NCBI GenBank assembly: GCA_033032175.1
Contig: CM065307.1
Coordinates: forward strand, 7,068,001 to 7,132,000
From: Saturnia japonica
Taxonomy: Eukaryota; Arthropoda; Insecta; Lepidoptera; Saturniidae
Reading direction: 5' to 3'
Length of the DNA stretch: 64,000 bases
Positions 1 through 12,900 of this stretch are shown here, piece by piece; within the stretch, counting starts at the first letter, position 1; each line of letters opens with the position of its first letter. Below the pieces are notes generated by a model that did no database searches, was not told the origin of the DNA, and saw only the letters and a list, made by a program, of their open reading frames with translations. Both the position numbers and the translations under genes were made by a program.

Positions 1-235
1 AAATAACAATTTTTTACCAAATGCATATGAATGTATATAAACACCGATTTCAAATTTTTTTGTCTGTCTGTCTGTTTGTTCCGGGCAATCTCCGAAACGA
101 ATGGACTTATTTTGACGGGACTTTCACTGGCAGATAGCTGATGTTATAAGGAGTAACTTGGGCTACTTTTATTTTAGAAAAGAAATAGGGTTCCGCGCAA
201 AAAAAAACCGGGAGCGGGAGTAGCTCGATTCTGTA
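1..235 (-). repeat. Dispersed repeat R1, partial copy
   Basis: This is a reverse-orientation copy of a repeat seen most completely at 39106-39575. Shared landmarks are a (TGTC)n stretch with TTTGTTCCGG, a TTTTGACGGGACTTTCACTGG block, and AGTAACTTGGGCTAC next to GGTTCCGCGC. Related copies lie at 19185-19425, 45370-45530, 60530-60590, 62600-62745 and 63568-63735. No ORF or terminal repeat was found, so its class is unknown. Confidence 0.6.
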
Positions 236-1139
236 ATCCACACGAACGAAGTCGCGAGCACATCTAGTCTTGAAATAAATTCGAAATTTACTATGTTGAA
301 GAACCTATACTATCGATTATTAACGTAATGTCATCAGTTGGAAGGCGCCATGACTCCGAAGCTTGTTGACTAGTTTTCATGTCAAACTCGTAAACCCACG
401 TCTCGTTTTTCTTTTTCTTTACTTTAAAAGCGATATCATGGTTCTTTAGAACATATTTCTCTATCTCTAATAGTTTCAGCCGATTTCCCCCCACTAACCC
501 GTTTAAAATTAAAATCCTATATAGTTAATTGTACATCCATGTAATGGGATCCTCAAAAACGGCTCCAACGATCTGGTTGGTATACTTCCCAAATTTACCT
601 CGATAGGTGTTTTTTTTGCAAAACTCCAAGCAAAGTTTTAGTCGCCCAGATATTTGAATGTAAGTGACTATAAATTTATTATTGTTTACAAACCAAAAAT
701 ATCGATAATTTGTACTTACATAAAAAAATATCGTCTGTAATAAAGCTATACCTGATTATATACTTTATCGAACTAAATATTTAATCGGTTAATATGCTAA
801 ATTACAACCTAAATAAAATGAATGTAATTTAGCGCCTTGTGTAATATTTTTCATTTTACTTATCAATTGAAGTATTTGCTTTTTTATAGGTGTAGTGAAG
901 TCCATTTTTGTTGAATAATTAATTAGCATGATTAAAAATACTATTTATAGGCCAGTTAGTGGTTTATTCATAATAGGGTAGATATCTACGAATAAGCTGG
1001 TTACGAAATCTGCAATAGTTATCTGTAAATATATGTTGTAATATATGTACATAAACATAATGACTATACAATTTATTATCAAGGTACCATTAATTTCATC
1101 AATTACAAATCGTATTAGTATAAACAATTGTCGTACTGT
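236..1139. other. AT-rich stretch without a recognised gene
   Basis: Short ORFs here lack homology I recognise and have no splice or promoter context. I see nothing I can name. Confidence 0.5.
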
Positions 1140-1435
1140 TAATAGTCATAGTGATTCGCTTATTGCGCGTCACATTTCGGGATCAGTTGGTCGCTGGTGC
1201 ATAATATCTAGTTTCTATTTACGCAGGCCAGCGAGGCGCGCGAGTCATGACAGCAGCGTCTGGTCTGTTTTTCCGCCCAAGTCGAGGTGCAGGCTCTTTG
1301 GCACCCTTGAGCTAGTTGCCTCCTTTCGCGGCCGAGTGCCTTTCGCGCTCGCACCCAAACCCGGTGAAGCTGTCAAAGCCTCTAATTGCTCCTGGGCCCT
1401 TAAGGCCAACATTATAGTCAATTAGAAGAAAAGGT
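1140..1435 (+). mobile_element. Jockey-type LINE 3' tail joined to dispersed repeat R3
   Basis: From about 1255 the sequence matches the 3' end of the jockey-clade element at 53.7-59.6 kb: CCCGGTGAAGCTGTCAAAGCC, then GGGCCCTTAAGGCCAAC and ATAGTCAATTAGAAGAAAA. It is a 5'-truncated copy in plus orientation. The preceding part (1140-1250, with TTTCGGGATCAG and TGACAGCAGCG) matches a different repeat, also at 22800-23075. The 126-residue ORF over this region is repeat-derived. Confidence 0.65.
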
Positions 1436-4400
1436 CTGTTTTTGAATTGTAATGTGCTTACCATCAGATAGAGTTCCGTCACATTACAGTGTTATAAAAA
1501 AATTAAGAATAAATCAATATCTTTGCAATCATGACAGTTAGCAGGATGAAAGTTGAAAGGATATTGCATTTTAAAGTCAAACACCTATCGAAATAAATCG
1601 TTATTTGCATATATTACCAGTTGCTTATAGTGATATTGGAAGAGGATCTCAGAGCTACACGAATTATATCTAAGTTCGAATAGCTTCTTCGAATTGTATC
1701 TTAACTCAACAAAAGGACATTCATCCAACATTAAACAACAATCTTGCATGTTTGATAAATTAATATACGACCATCTCTAACAATAATGGTGAATAATATA
1801 TTATATTATATTAACTTAACTTGTTTGTAATCACTAATCATAAAATAAAGTAAAGTAATAGAATTCTCATAGTTGTTCAAAATATTGTATTTCACATATC
1901 CACATATATACATTTTTTTATACATAAACAAGAAATGCAACCTCATATCTACATTTGTGTTTGTACCTTTTTATTGAGTTAAGATCACAATACTGTTGTC
2001 TAACTTGCTACATTATGAATGTAAGGTAGAATAAAAAGGAACAAAAAAAAAATACAAAGTACCTTGTGTTTTCTCTTTTAAAATTATAGATTTGTGATAA
2101 TGTTGATAAGATAAAACAGTGTAATACTAGGTATGTCATATGTAGGTAGGTACCTACTATGTAATAATATATCACGGGAAGAGACTAGCGTTTGAGATAC
2201 AGGCTCGGCCTAGTTCAGGCGCTAGGTGTCATTAATTAAGAACAGAACTATTTATTTCCTAGAAATAAGTCTCATATTTTTGTATCTTATTATGATCAAA
2301 TAAAGTTATAATTATATTCTAGATCTGCGGCAAGTAACCTTTTTGATCAAAGAGCCAATTTAAAACTCTTATTAATAATTTACGAAACTTTATTTATAAT
2401 AAATATTAGAATTAAAAAAAGAAAAAAAAAGTAAAGATTTCATATACATCAGACGCATCGCGTCCGTTTGCATGTATGACCAAGCACCGACAAGTGTGTA
2501 TCTCGTCACAAAAAAATCGCGCAGACGTTGCGCGTTTGTATTGCATGTTTAAAAACGTCGTCGACAAGTATTTGCCATAAAAAAATATTTCGGTTAAGTA
2601 TGTACTACCATTTTATTATAATTAATTTAATAACAATAAATTGATGAAAGAAAATCAATAAAATAAATTCGATTTTATAAATGCTTGGGGGGCAATTTTG
2701 TTCTAGATGGATAGATGGATGTCATGGAATCTTATCAGAATAAAGGTGCAAAATAAAACGATTTCTTATTCTAACCTTCAGCTTAAGTCTCCGATACAAT
2801 TACAGAGCGTATCTCCTAACAAAAACCAATTAGTGAAACAAAGGGCAATCTATGGCAATTTACCTGTTAATTCATACAGATAAAGGACATCTCCGCTGAA
2901 GCGGTTCTGCCTATTCTTTAAGGCATATTATGGTTGTCAAGTTATGAGTTTCACTCCTAGATAAATTGATTAAATTGATCCAAGGTGAGGCTTGATAAGT
3001 CGATTCGATAAGACATTTTAAAAGGGGCCAAAGATTTTTAACTTGATCAAAGTAACCCATTTCGTGTTTGTTTGGTCGTGTAAGCAAATTTGAAATTTTC
3101 GGAGAGACATTGAGAGGTTATAAGTTTTAAGTTTTTGACGTGACAACGTCTTATAATTCGATGGAGCCGGCTGCACGCACGAAAAAACATGACTCATGCG
3201 GCGTTACCTTGCTCTGAGGCGTTCCATTTAAGGCTTGAAGTGCAAGCGAGAGCGCGGAACGAGCGACAAAAAGGCACAATCGGCCTCCGCGTTCGGCAGC
3301 GTTCGACATCTGTCTCTCTCCTACTTGAGTGAGCGATGCGTCCGCGTGGACAGCTGCTATACAATAATACATTTACATGTTTTCGTCAAGTATGAAGTGC
3401 TGTGAAAAGTGAATGTGGTGTCAATTGTTTATAGCAACGATAATTGCGGCGATAAAGGTAATGATTCTTTCGATATTAAATATATGTTCAGTGATATATT
3501 GTCGAATATTCGTGCTCTCATCATTAAAATAAATAGCATCGGTCCGCTAATGCAGCGATTGTAGGTTATGCTATAATTGACAAAACTATAAATAAAAATA
3601 AATTTTCTTTTGAAAAATGATACCATTCCATCATTATTTTCTTATACGTTGTCACGTTCAACTATCGTCAGTAAACCGACTTTACAGACAACCGATTTTT
3701 AATATTAAATAGTTGGCAACCCTGAGACAAAGCTATATGTTACAAATAGCTTGTAACTATTTATATCATATATAGAAAACTGGTATTGTATTGAGATTGA
3801 TGAACTAAAGATGTGTAACACTGTAGTGTTGGTGTGTTTATTCGCGTGTATATGAATAATCAAAGGATGGTCGCAGCCCAGTCGGGTACCACCCCGCTTG
3901 ATTACTGGATATAAATCTGGTGATCCAGGAACACAACACACTTAGAAGCGTTTTAAATATGAATCAATATATTCGTTAATTAAATATAAAAGCTAACTCA
4001 AGACAAGTGTGTGTGCCTTTGCTTCGGCGCCGCTTTGCCATATGCCGGTCTCATGTTTTCAAATTAATTTACTATTTTATAAAACATAATATCGATTACA
4101 TCATCGAAGTGAATATGTTAGAAACCCGTTATTATTATAAAATCTCTTCGCGTGCGGTAAAATAGGTACTCTCACCTACGTACCAGTTTTAGCGCACGTT
4201 CCGTTGTACAGCGCCGCGTGCGTATCCTTTACGGTTTTTTCCCATAAAAATTTATATATATGAATTCCACCAAGGACTTTGACATTAAGATAATAAATAA
4301 GCTGAATGATCAAACTCATCGAACCTCCTTGGAAGCACTTTTGATCAATACATTTGTCTCACTTTAATACTAAAGAGAAAATGAGACGAAAGAAAGAAAT

Positions 4401-4905
4401 TTTCACCACGCGCATATGATGGCATTTACAAATATACGTCATTTTCATATTAGAAACGTCATAGATTGTTGTGGATATTGGTTTTTACAAACTCGTGACT
4501 ATGGTAAGCCCTCGACTTACATTCGTCTACTCGTTTGTAGAAACCAACTTAACGCGCTAGTATCATAAATAACTATTTTTACTCTAAAGAGTATAATTTG
4601 GAAATAATTAACACACGGAAGAGTACACCGATACTTACCGGGCGTCTCTCCGCACAGTCCGCATCCGCTCAGCGAAGCGCGACCGACGCAGCTTACAATG
4701 CTAACACGCAACAATTGTGATGTAACATAGCAACACACGAGCAAGGTCGTATTTAATACATAGCGAGAGATACACAGATTTATGATTAAATTATATTTAA
4801 AAATATGTGTATTTATGTACGCTAGTAAGAAGTTGATATACTTATTAAGCGCCAAAAACAACACCAAAAACTTAATCCCGTGTGCCAACAATTAAAATAA
4901 TGCAG
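1436..4905. other. Gene-poor AT-rich region
   Basis: No coding region is supported. There is a GC-richer patch at about 3160-3360 with a 73-codon minus-strand ORF rich in Ala and Ser, but it has no start context, splice sites or homology I recognise. A 124-codon minus-strand ORF at 4517-4891 is hydrophobic but equally unsupported. Confidence 0.5.
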
Positions 4906-4907
4906 CG

Positions 4908-4992
4908 CTCGCCCCCGAACCCGGTGAAGCAACGAAAGCCTTCAGAGGTTTCAGGGTCCTTAAGACTAATAGTACAGTCAGGTAGAAAACAA
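4908..4992 (+). mobile_element. Jockey-type LINE 3' tail fragment
   Basis: The stretch contains CCCGGTGAAGC, AAAGCCTTCAGAGG, GGGTCCTTAAGACTAA and CAGTCAGGTAGAAAAC. This is the same order as the 3' untranslated end of the jockey element at 53.7 kb, in plus orientation. Only the last 85 bp are present. Confidence 0.6.
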
Positions 4993-5040
4993 AAAAGAAC
5001 ATAACGTCGCACTTCCGTCACAGGAAGCGAGCGCAGCTCT

Positions 5041-5814
5041 CAATTTTACCCTCTAAAACGCGTCAAAAAAAATTTAATTAACTTCAAAAATCATAGCTAT
5101 AAAATTAAAACATCTTCATGACATTTCTTTTCTTAATTTAATTACAACTAATCAACTGGATATTATTATATACCTATTTTAAACAAATTATAACAATCTA
5201 ATAAAATTGGTGAATAGCCGAGAAATAACATTATTTACAAGTTTTTTAATGTCGTTATTATTATATCTGAATTAAAATATCTCTCTTGAATTTACAGAAT
5301 TTTTCAACATATTTTGTTCATTCACTTTTATGAATGAAGATTATGAAGTTTTACACGATTCAACATTTGTAATATAAGTAGATAATGAATACATAAAGCC
5401 GTTATTATGCACTTCAATTTTACCCTCTAAAATTCAGCGTCAAAAAAAATTTTAAATTAACTTCAAAAATCATAGCTATATAAATTAAAACATCTTCATG
5501 ACATTATCTTTTCTTAATTTAGATTACAACTAATCAACTGGATATTAATTATATACCTATTTTAAACAAATTATAACAATCTAATAGGGGTAAATTGGTG
5601 AAGGTAATTGCCCGGAGACACATAACATTATTTACAAGCCTTTTAATGTCGTTATTATTCGGATATCTGAATTAAAATATCTCTCTTGAATTTACCAAGA
5701 ATTTTTCAACATATTTTGTTCATTCACTTTTATGAATGAAGATTATGAAGTTTTACACGATTCAACATTTGTAATATAAGTAGATAATGAATACATAAAG
5801 CCGTTATTATGCAC
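5041..5814. repeat. Direct tandem duplication of about 0.4 kb
   Basis: Two adjacent copies, 5041-5412 (372 bp) and 5415-5814 (400 bp), start with CAATTTTACCCTCTAAAA and end with CCGTTATTATGCAC. The last roughly 130 bp are identical. The first roughly 270 bp differ by about a dozen small indels, nearly all of which add bases to the second copy. No ORF is present. Confidence 0.9.
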
Positions 5815-6649
5815 ATATAATTTGACTTTATTATTTCAGCTGAAAAGATATAACTTCTTAGAAATTATGTTTCGTTAAGCCATTAAAACTAAATTAATTT
5901 TTCATATTATTTACTGTAAATTTATAATATTGTTTATAAAAATGTATAAGTTGTAATCTCCTGTGACATTCAAATTAATTTTCATTTAATTTAGGGCGAC
6001 TTCAAATTTGCTGTAGCCTTGCTTTGTATACTCATAAATAAAAAACATGCCATAACATCACTGCAGTCGCGAATCAGTTCATCGATCGACTATGACTATG
6101 TGACGCGGGTGCGCAGTAATTTTTGTTCGAGTGAAACATGAATGAAACTAAGGTTGAAGAATTTAAAGATGAGATTAAAAAATGGATGGAAAGAAATATG
6201 AAATAAAAGTAAAATTTCACAAACAACAAAACACAAATAGTATAATAATAAGGTGGTGTTTTGTTATCCAATATAATATTTATTAAAGGAAACTATTTCG
6301 TAGAATGGTTTTTTTGACAATCTTAAGTAATTCTGACATTTTTGTCAGTAAAGTACAGCTTATTACTATATGGAATTCAGTTCGTTGACTACAAAATATA
6401 GGGCAACGAATTTTTCATAGATCTCCTTTTTGAGTGTGAAAACTCAGGTAAGTCGACATTGACATGGTCACCTGACGTGTCAACGATCAAAAAATATTTT
6501 CTTATGTTACACTAGTTTTAAGTTTTTACTTCTGTCGACAGTCCTCATGACTGCCTTGAATTTTAATTTTTTTCTTTTTAAAAGTAACATCAAGAGCAGT
6601 GTCTCTTCGTGAAACTGAAATGCTGAATGTACAACACTACAACTCTCGA
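5815..6649. other. AT-rich stretch, no gene seen
   Basis: Only short ORFs without recognisable homology occur between the duplication and the Tc1 relic. Confidence 0.5.
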
Positions 6650-7374
6650 GCCCAGTGAAAGTCGCACGACAGCAGCGATGCTGTTCATACATAATGGGCC
6701 AACATACTCATTTAAGATTTCATTCACGTATCTTTCTGCAGATAAAGTGCCATTTTCTATCACCACTAGCTAGGTGCAGCTTTCGGAAGAAATTCCAGCC
6801 CACACGTGTATGGAGCCTCCGCCGTATGGCACTTTCTGTTCAATGCAAGCTTGGTTATAGCGCTCTCCTGGTCTTCTGTAGACTCTTTACCCTCCTTCGT
6901 GCATGCATAGCATGAACCACGGCGACTCGTCCGAAAACATTACTCTTGACCAGTCATTCGGAGTCCAATTCACGTGTTCTCTAGCATAACACAACCTTGA
7001 ATTTCGATGCTGCCTTTAGAGTTCTGGACCATTTGCAGGCTAAAGGCTTCATGTTTGCTTCAGCAAGACGCCGCCTCACTGTACACGTGCTCGGATTGCT
7101 CCGTCCAGCACGTAGAAGATGCGTTTTGATTTCAACAGCCGTTTGAAATCGATTTCGATCGGATTTTCAACATATATCGATCCTCTCGCGCTGTCGTGCA
7201 CCTTGTTCGGCCTGTTCCTGGTCTGCAAATATTAGATCCAGTCTCTTCAAATCACTGGAGAACTCTTTGAACGGTTGAGAGCGACACACCAACAGTTCTC
7301 ACTGTATAAGGCCGACTGCGCCCCTCTTCAAGCATCGTCAGAATTCTGGTACACTCTTCAGGGGTTAGTGGCAT
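6650..7374 (-). pseudogene. Degenerate Tc1-like transposase
   Basis: Reading the minus strand from the ATG at 7374 gives MPLTPEECTRILTMLEEGRS and then an HTH region like those of IS630/Tc1 transposases. In-frame stops follow after VQRVLQ and again near residue 77. Further on the frame yields YGGGSIHVWAGISSESCT, a stop, then VIENGTLSAERYVNEILNEY, which is typical of the Tc1 catalytic core. Homology fades near 6650, so the C-terminal end and its last catalytic acidic residue are lost. No terminal inverted repeats were found. It is a dead copy. Confidence 0.8.
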
Positions 7375-7605
7375 GTTTTTAATTGAACTTAATCAGAATA
7401 ATGAATTTCTGCACAAGAAATGCCATATTTATATGATAGAACAGAAACAAATGTAAAAAAAAACGTTTTGAAATTTAAAAAATAGTTTTTTTTTAATTTA
7501 TGGTTTTAAACACAATCACACAAAATAAATAAAAATGTTTTACTTTCTATATTTGCAATGAACTAAACTTTAATTTAGTTTTTTTTTAGTCAAAATTTTC
7601 CAGTT

Positions 7606-8409
7606 TCTCCAAATTCACAGAGGAGCTGGGACGACATAAACTGCAAATTGATTTATGATAATATTTTGAGCTGTAGTACGGGTTCGGCGCGTGCTAGGCT
7701 TTTGGCCGTGGGTGCGCATGAGGCCGGCTACTGGCTTCAAGCGTATCCTTCGTCAAATACAGGAACATTTCTTGAACCTGACACGCTCCGAATCGCAACC
7801 TGTCTACGGCTTGGGGTTCCGGTCTGCGTTCCTCATAAATGTCCCTGTGGCAGTGATGTCGACAAGCTAGGACATCACGGACTGTCATGTCAAAAAAGTG
7901 CAGGCCGCTTCTCGAGACATGCCGCACTTAACGATATCATACGCCGGTCACTTGCCACCGTCAACGTTCCAAGTTTACTTGAGCCGACTGGTATTGCAAG
8001 AGACGATGGCAAGAGACCGGACGGTATGAGTTTGGTTCCATGGAAGATGGGCCGGGTGCTAGTATGGGATGCAACCTGTTCAGACACGCTGGCCCCTTCC
8101 CATCTACTTGGAACCAGCAACAGAGCTGGTGTGGCTTGTGAGGCGGCTGAAAAAGCTAAGGCATGCAAATATAGGGGTCTGGGCTCTGAATATGATTTTG
8201 TCCCATTCGGCGTCGAGACCCTTGGCCCGTGGGGTCCTAGCGCTACAAGGCTTTTTAAGGAAATAGTAAAAAGGTTAGTCGACATCACAGGAGACCGAAG
8301 AGCTGGCAGCTACCTCGGACAAAGAATTAGTCTAGCTATTCAAAGGGGGAACGCTGCCAGTATCTTCGGAACCTTGCCTAAAGGGACTCCTTTTCATAAT
8401 ATATTTTAA
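7606..8409 (+). pseudogene. Retroelement C-terminal fragment with restriction-like endonuclease features
   Basis: The reading frame is open from about 7606 to the stop at 8409, with no good start codon, so it is the 5'-truncated end of a longer ORF. It contains a zinc-finger-like cluster CPCGSDVDKLGHHGLSC, then GRFSRHAALND, then KRPDG followed 17 residues later by VWDATCSD. C-x-C...H...C followed by PD...D is the layout of the restriction-like endonuclease at the C terminus of R2-type non-LTR polymerases. I recall this protein tail in invertebrate reverse-transcriptase genes but cannot name the clade. The frame is uninterrupted and ends in QRISLAIQRGNAASIFGTL. The upstream reverse transcriptase is missing. 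Confidence 0.6.
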
Positions 8410-9084
8410 TCTGTAGTTATGTATGTACATGTAATTATTAACTAATAACTTTTTCATTTAATTTTTATATCTTTTCAACTTTACTCTATCATTTAGTTTT
8501 ATTTTATTTTAAATGGATTACTCAAATATTTTAAAAGTTATTGCATTTTGTTTCCGACCCGCTTTCTTTGCGGCCCAGTCTATTTTATTAATGAACTAAA
8601 TTACACAAAATTAACCTTTTCTAAGATAATGCAAAATCTGGAGTGGATGCTGCTTACAATTATTAAATCACATAAGCTTAACTTATGAAATTCTTATTTA
8701 TTTTGGTACAAGTTGACGAATGACACAGTCCACACTAGTATGAACATTCATCAACACAAGTATTAATATAATATACCTAACTAGTTTTTAAATAAATCAA
8801 ATATTCTGTTCTATTCTACTTACCTTTTCTTCGAGGTAATCATGTAAGAAAATAGCGAACCCGTTACAAGTGACAAACCCCAAAAAATTCGTATGCTTCT
8901 TGAGTAAGTGCTAGTATGATAACATAGAGCTAAAGTAGCATGGGTTCTAATTCCGCAGAGAATGCACATCTATTTTATTTATATTAACGTTAAATCTCTG
9001 TTTCGGTGTTTCATTTGTTTTATGCAATTATATGAGTTGGTTGGTTTTCATTGATAGCACCTTTAATTATTTAGACGTATAATT
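8410..9084. other. AT-rich stretch, no gene seen
   Basis: There is no coding or RNA feature I can support here. Confidence 0.4.
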
Positions 9085-9215
9085 TTGGATGGAGCGACAA
9101 CTTGGGGAAGACTGCTGGAAGTGACTGGATGCGGAAAGCCGGAGATCGCATCCGATGGCGAACCTTGGTTGATGACTATGTCCAGTAGACTTCTAAAGGC
9201 TGATGAATGATGATC
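9085..9215 (+). mobile_element. RTE-like LINE ORF2 C-terminal remnant
   Basis: The plus strand reads GWSDNLGKTAGSDWMRKAGD then WRTLVDDYVQ and a stop. This is the usual tail of RTE-type ORF2 proteins (WxDDL..TAG..W..AxDRxxW..L...YxQ). It is followed by a short ATGATGATCATGATG tract like the simple-repeat tails of RTE copies. Only this end remains. Confidence 0.65.
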
Positions 9216-9924
9216 ATGATGTATTTACCATAGTACATGTTACGTTTAGTTAGGAATCACATAGCTTTGTGTATGATTATTATTATTTTTCTACCTACGA
9301 ATATATTTGTTATTCAATATAATAATTGTTAACGTCTAGGTTCTTTATTCGTAGTCTGGAACGGACGATATTTATTTAATAATATTATGTACTTATCACG
9401 AACGTATATATTTATTTTGATTTACAAATAAAACAAACATGAATAGTTTTTAGTTTAAAAAAAAAACAATTTTATCACATAATTAAAATATAGTACAATT
9501 ATAGAGTATAATTAAATTAATGATATAATCTTTTTTTTTAATTCTATATTCACAAATAAAATCATTTACAAAAATTTAATTAAGTATTAAATACACTGAT
9601 TTTATAACTTATACGTTAATTATAAAATAAATATTACAATTACTTACAACAAATTAAACCTAATCAAAATATTTACAACTTAAAATAGTACAATGAAACA
9701 AAAATTACGAGTTCTTATTTTGAGCACTAAAGTGTTACAGTTAATAATTGTTACTAGTATATGCATTTTATATTGTTGGTACCATAATCAGTCGTAGCAA
9801 ATTAATACAATAAAGTGTTCATTAGTTCATTATGTAATTTGTTAAGTAATATTTATTACCTTTAGTATTAGGAGATTAAGTGTTATAAAGATAATTAAGT
9901 TACCATCAGTAGGTGCGAGTGACG
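9216..9924. other. 3' flank of gene A
   Basis: AT-rich. A minus-strand AATAAA at 9857-9852, about 70 bp beyond the stop codon of gene A, is the likely poly(A) signal. I see nothing else. Confidence 0.5.
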
Positions 9925-12900
9925 TCATAGTATAGGTACATCAGTTACTGGTTCGGAATCTGTGGTGTCTTCACAAAGTAGCTCTTTGTTGTTAAATTGA
10001 TTTACAGGAATCAAAGCTTCTTCAAAGAGATAGTTATCAACAGTAAACGTTGTCAAAGCAGCAATTGTCTTGGTTGCTAAGAAATCATTTAAAATTATTT
10101 CTTTGTTATCAATATTTGGTATGTTTTGTGATAAGTTTAAAGTAAGTAAGCTGTTTTCAAAGGGAAATACAGAATCGCAACCTGTATCTGCAAACAATTC
10201 ATCTCTAGTAAATGCTTTCGTGTGATCAGTAGTTGTTGTAACGGAATTTATGTCTTTAGGCATTGACAAATTGGAATGAATATTATAGCTAGGTACGTAA
10301 TTTAATGAAGTAATTGGTACAATACCATCTTGTTTAGAATTAGGTGCTATAGTAATAAGTTCTGTGTTATCATAAGCAGAAATATGCGTCACTTCAGACG
10401 AGGTCGTGTCTAGGTCTAAATCATTTGTAATTTTGTAAATTAATTTATTATCATTCTGTATATTTAATATAGGTAATAATTCTGTTGTTACTTCCACATT
10501 ATCAAATGTTTCGGCGGCATAATTGGTTTTATTGGAAATTATTTTCTTAACTTTAAAAATATACATGTCATACAAAATGTACACAGGCGATAGCACATCG
10601 TAAGTGGCTATGTCATACTTAGTTTGTTCTGAATGTATGATGTCATTTTTAGTTATATTAAGTAATAAAATAGAATCAGAAGTCGGTTCAGTAACAATTC
10701 TGTCAAAAGGTATTACTTGATCTGCAACTTTATCTATCGAATATGACGAGTGGTTATAAGTAGAATTTTCTATATTACTTGAATAAAGATTTATCCAAAC
10801 ATCATCACCATCATCGAATGGTAATTCAGCTATACTACATATCCCAGGAATATTCTTTATTGGCCTTGACATGTTTTTAACTGGTTCCTCTATAATCTTA
10901 AAAGTACATCTAGTATTTGATATTGTAGCCGTGGGAAATGTAAAATCTTCAGTGGTTGAACCTACAACAGTAGAAAAACGTGTATTAGCCATCATGTCTA
11001 CTAGTAGTTGTGACTCATATAAATCGTTAAATTTACCCATTGAATCGGAAATACCAACAGGTTTCATGTTAAAATTACTGAAAATATATGGTTCGGTGGT
11101 CGTGACAATAAGTGGCAATAAATTATGAGTACTTGTATTCATATAATCGACGATAGGTATATCAGCAACTGACTCTACATACATGGGTGTACCTGTAGTA
11201 GTTGTAGAGATGGTGTTACTTGTATATAATATGTTAGAAATTGTATTCAGAGAACGTGGTGTATCTATTGTAAAACTATTGGGGGAACAAAGGAACATAG
11301 TACGCCACCTTCTGTGTCTGAAGGCATCAGTGTATTCGTAGTTGTAATACTTGTTTGGGTATGAATATCATTAATTCCGTTAATAGTCTGTGGATCAACT
11401 ATGCAAGTTTTTATGGTTGTATTTTTTAATAGTTCTGAATTTAGAGTAAGTACATGTACAGGCATCGCTGTTGCAGTGTTAATATAAGTAGGTGTATCCG
11501 TAACAATATCCACAGGTAACAATACATTAAAAATATTTGAAGGTACATCTAATTTGTTAAATATTTTTATAAAAGTTAAATAAGAACTTATGCTATTATT
11601 CTTATGAGAATTTAATGTATGTGTTAATTTGCTCGAAGTTATGGATGAAGTATCGTTACTTGTTGTATTATTTGGTGTAAATGAAAGATTGTTAAGAAGT
11701 TTACTTAAAAACCAGGATGAAATGTTAAGTGACGGATTAACTACATCTGACATTGTCCTTTTTACGATGTTGTCTACAGACCAGGATAGATTATAACTTG
11801 GCACATCAACTTCATGTGAAAAAGTAATATCCGAAATTATATCAGTTGGCAAAGATACGTTTTTACTGGGTGTATCGGTAACCACTGTCATGGGCTTCTG
11901 TCGAATTAATGTGCCTGATTCTTTCTTCACTACTAAAGTTGTATTAGGTATGTGTTTATGAATAAAATTTTCATTTACTTGTTTTAGAATAGTTTCTGTT
12001 GAATTAAGTGAATTGTCAGTTTGTTCATCAGTTATACGCGAGGTATTAGAATCAGAAACTTTTAATAATGGTAATGATAAATTTGTATCTAGTACATTTT
12101 GTACATCCAAGACAAGAACTTCAGCAATTTTGACTATTTGACAGGGTATATTATTATAAGGTGTGTTTAGATCATCAAAGATAAGATTGCTTGGTTCTTT
12201 TTGGTCTACTGGCCAAAGTACGTCAGTAATTGATTCTTGAACTACATTTAAGTTAGATTTATTTGGTATAAAATCAGATGTAGATTCAATATCAGCAGTG
12301 TTACAAATATTATCTATTGGCAAGTTTGTGTTAATAAAAGTTATATCATGTTCAACTTGTTCTTTATCTGTTGGCAGAAGTACGTTAGAAATGGATACAT
12401 AAAAATCATCTGAGATTGGTACATTTGGAATTATATTCGATTCATCGCTTACATCTAAAACAGGTGTATTACAAATTTTATCTATGGGCAACTGTGTATT
12501 ATTGATAGGTGTATCGAATATATTATTATCTGTTATAGGTACGCCAGTATCTTTGTTTTCTGGCAAAGATTTATTGGAAATAGATAAATTAATATAAGGG
12601 ATATAAGTGTCAGGGATTATTTGAAATGAAAAAAGTAATTTCAGATCACTTATATCGACTACAACCGGCGTTTTTGTCGAAAGTGAGATGTCTATTGGTT
12701 TGTCAATTACATGTGAGATAGGCATGTCAAGACCTTTATCTAGTATTACAGACGAGTACTTATTTGGTGTAAAATCTTTTTCTGAAGCTAGTGAGTCAGA
12801 AATTTTATATGTGCGTAATCGTGGATTTTTAGATGATGTATTATTACCTGTATTTTGGATGCAAGCTTCTTGTACTTTGCCTGTTGTTAAAATTGCATCA

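Noticed and set aside
4517..4891. 124-codon minus-strand ORF
   Set aside because: No homology or gene signals; composition fits chance in AT-rich DNA.
11240..11340. Mini-intron joining the two frames of gene A
   Set aside because: The only GT-AG pairs that fit would make an intron of about 33-41 bp, too short for insects; a one-base homopolymer change is simpler.
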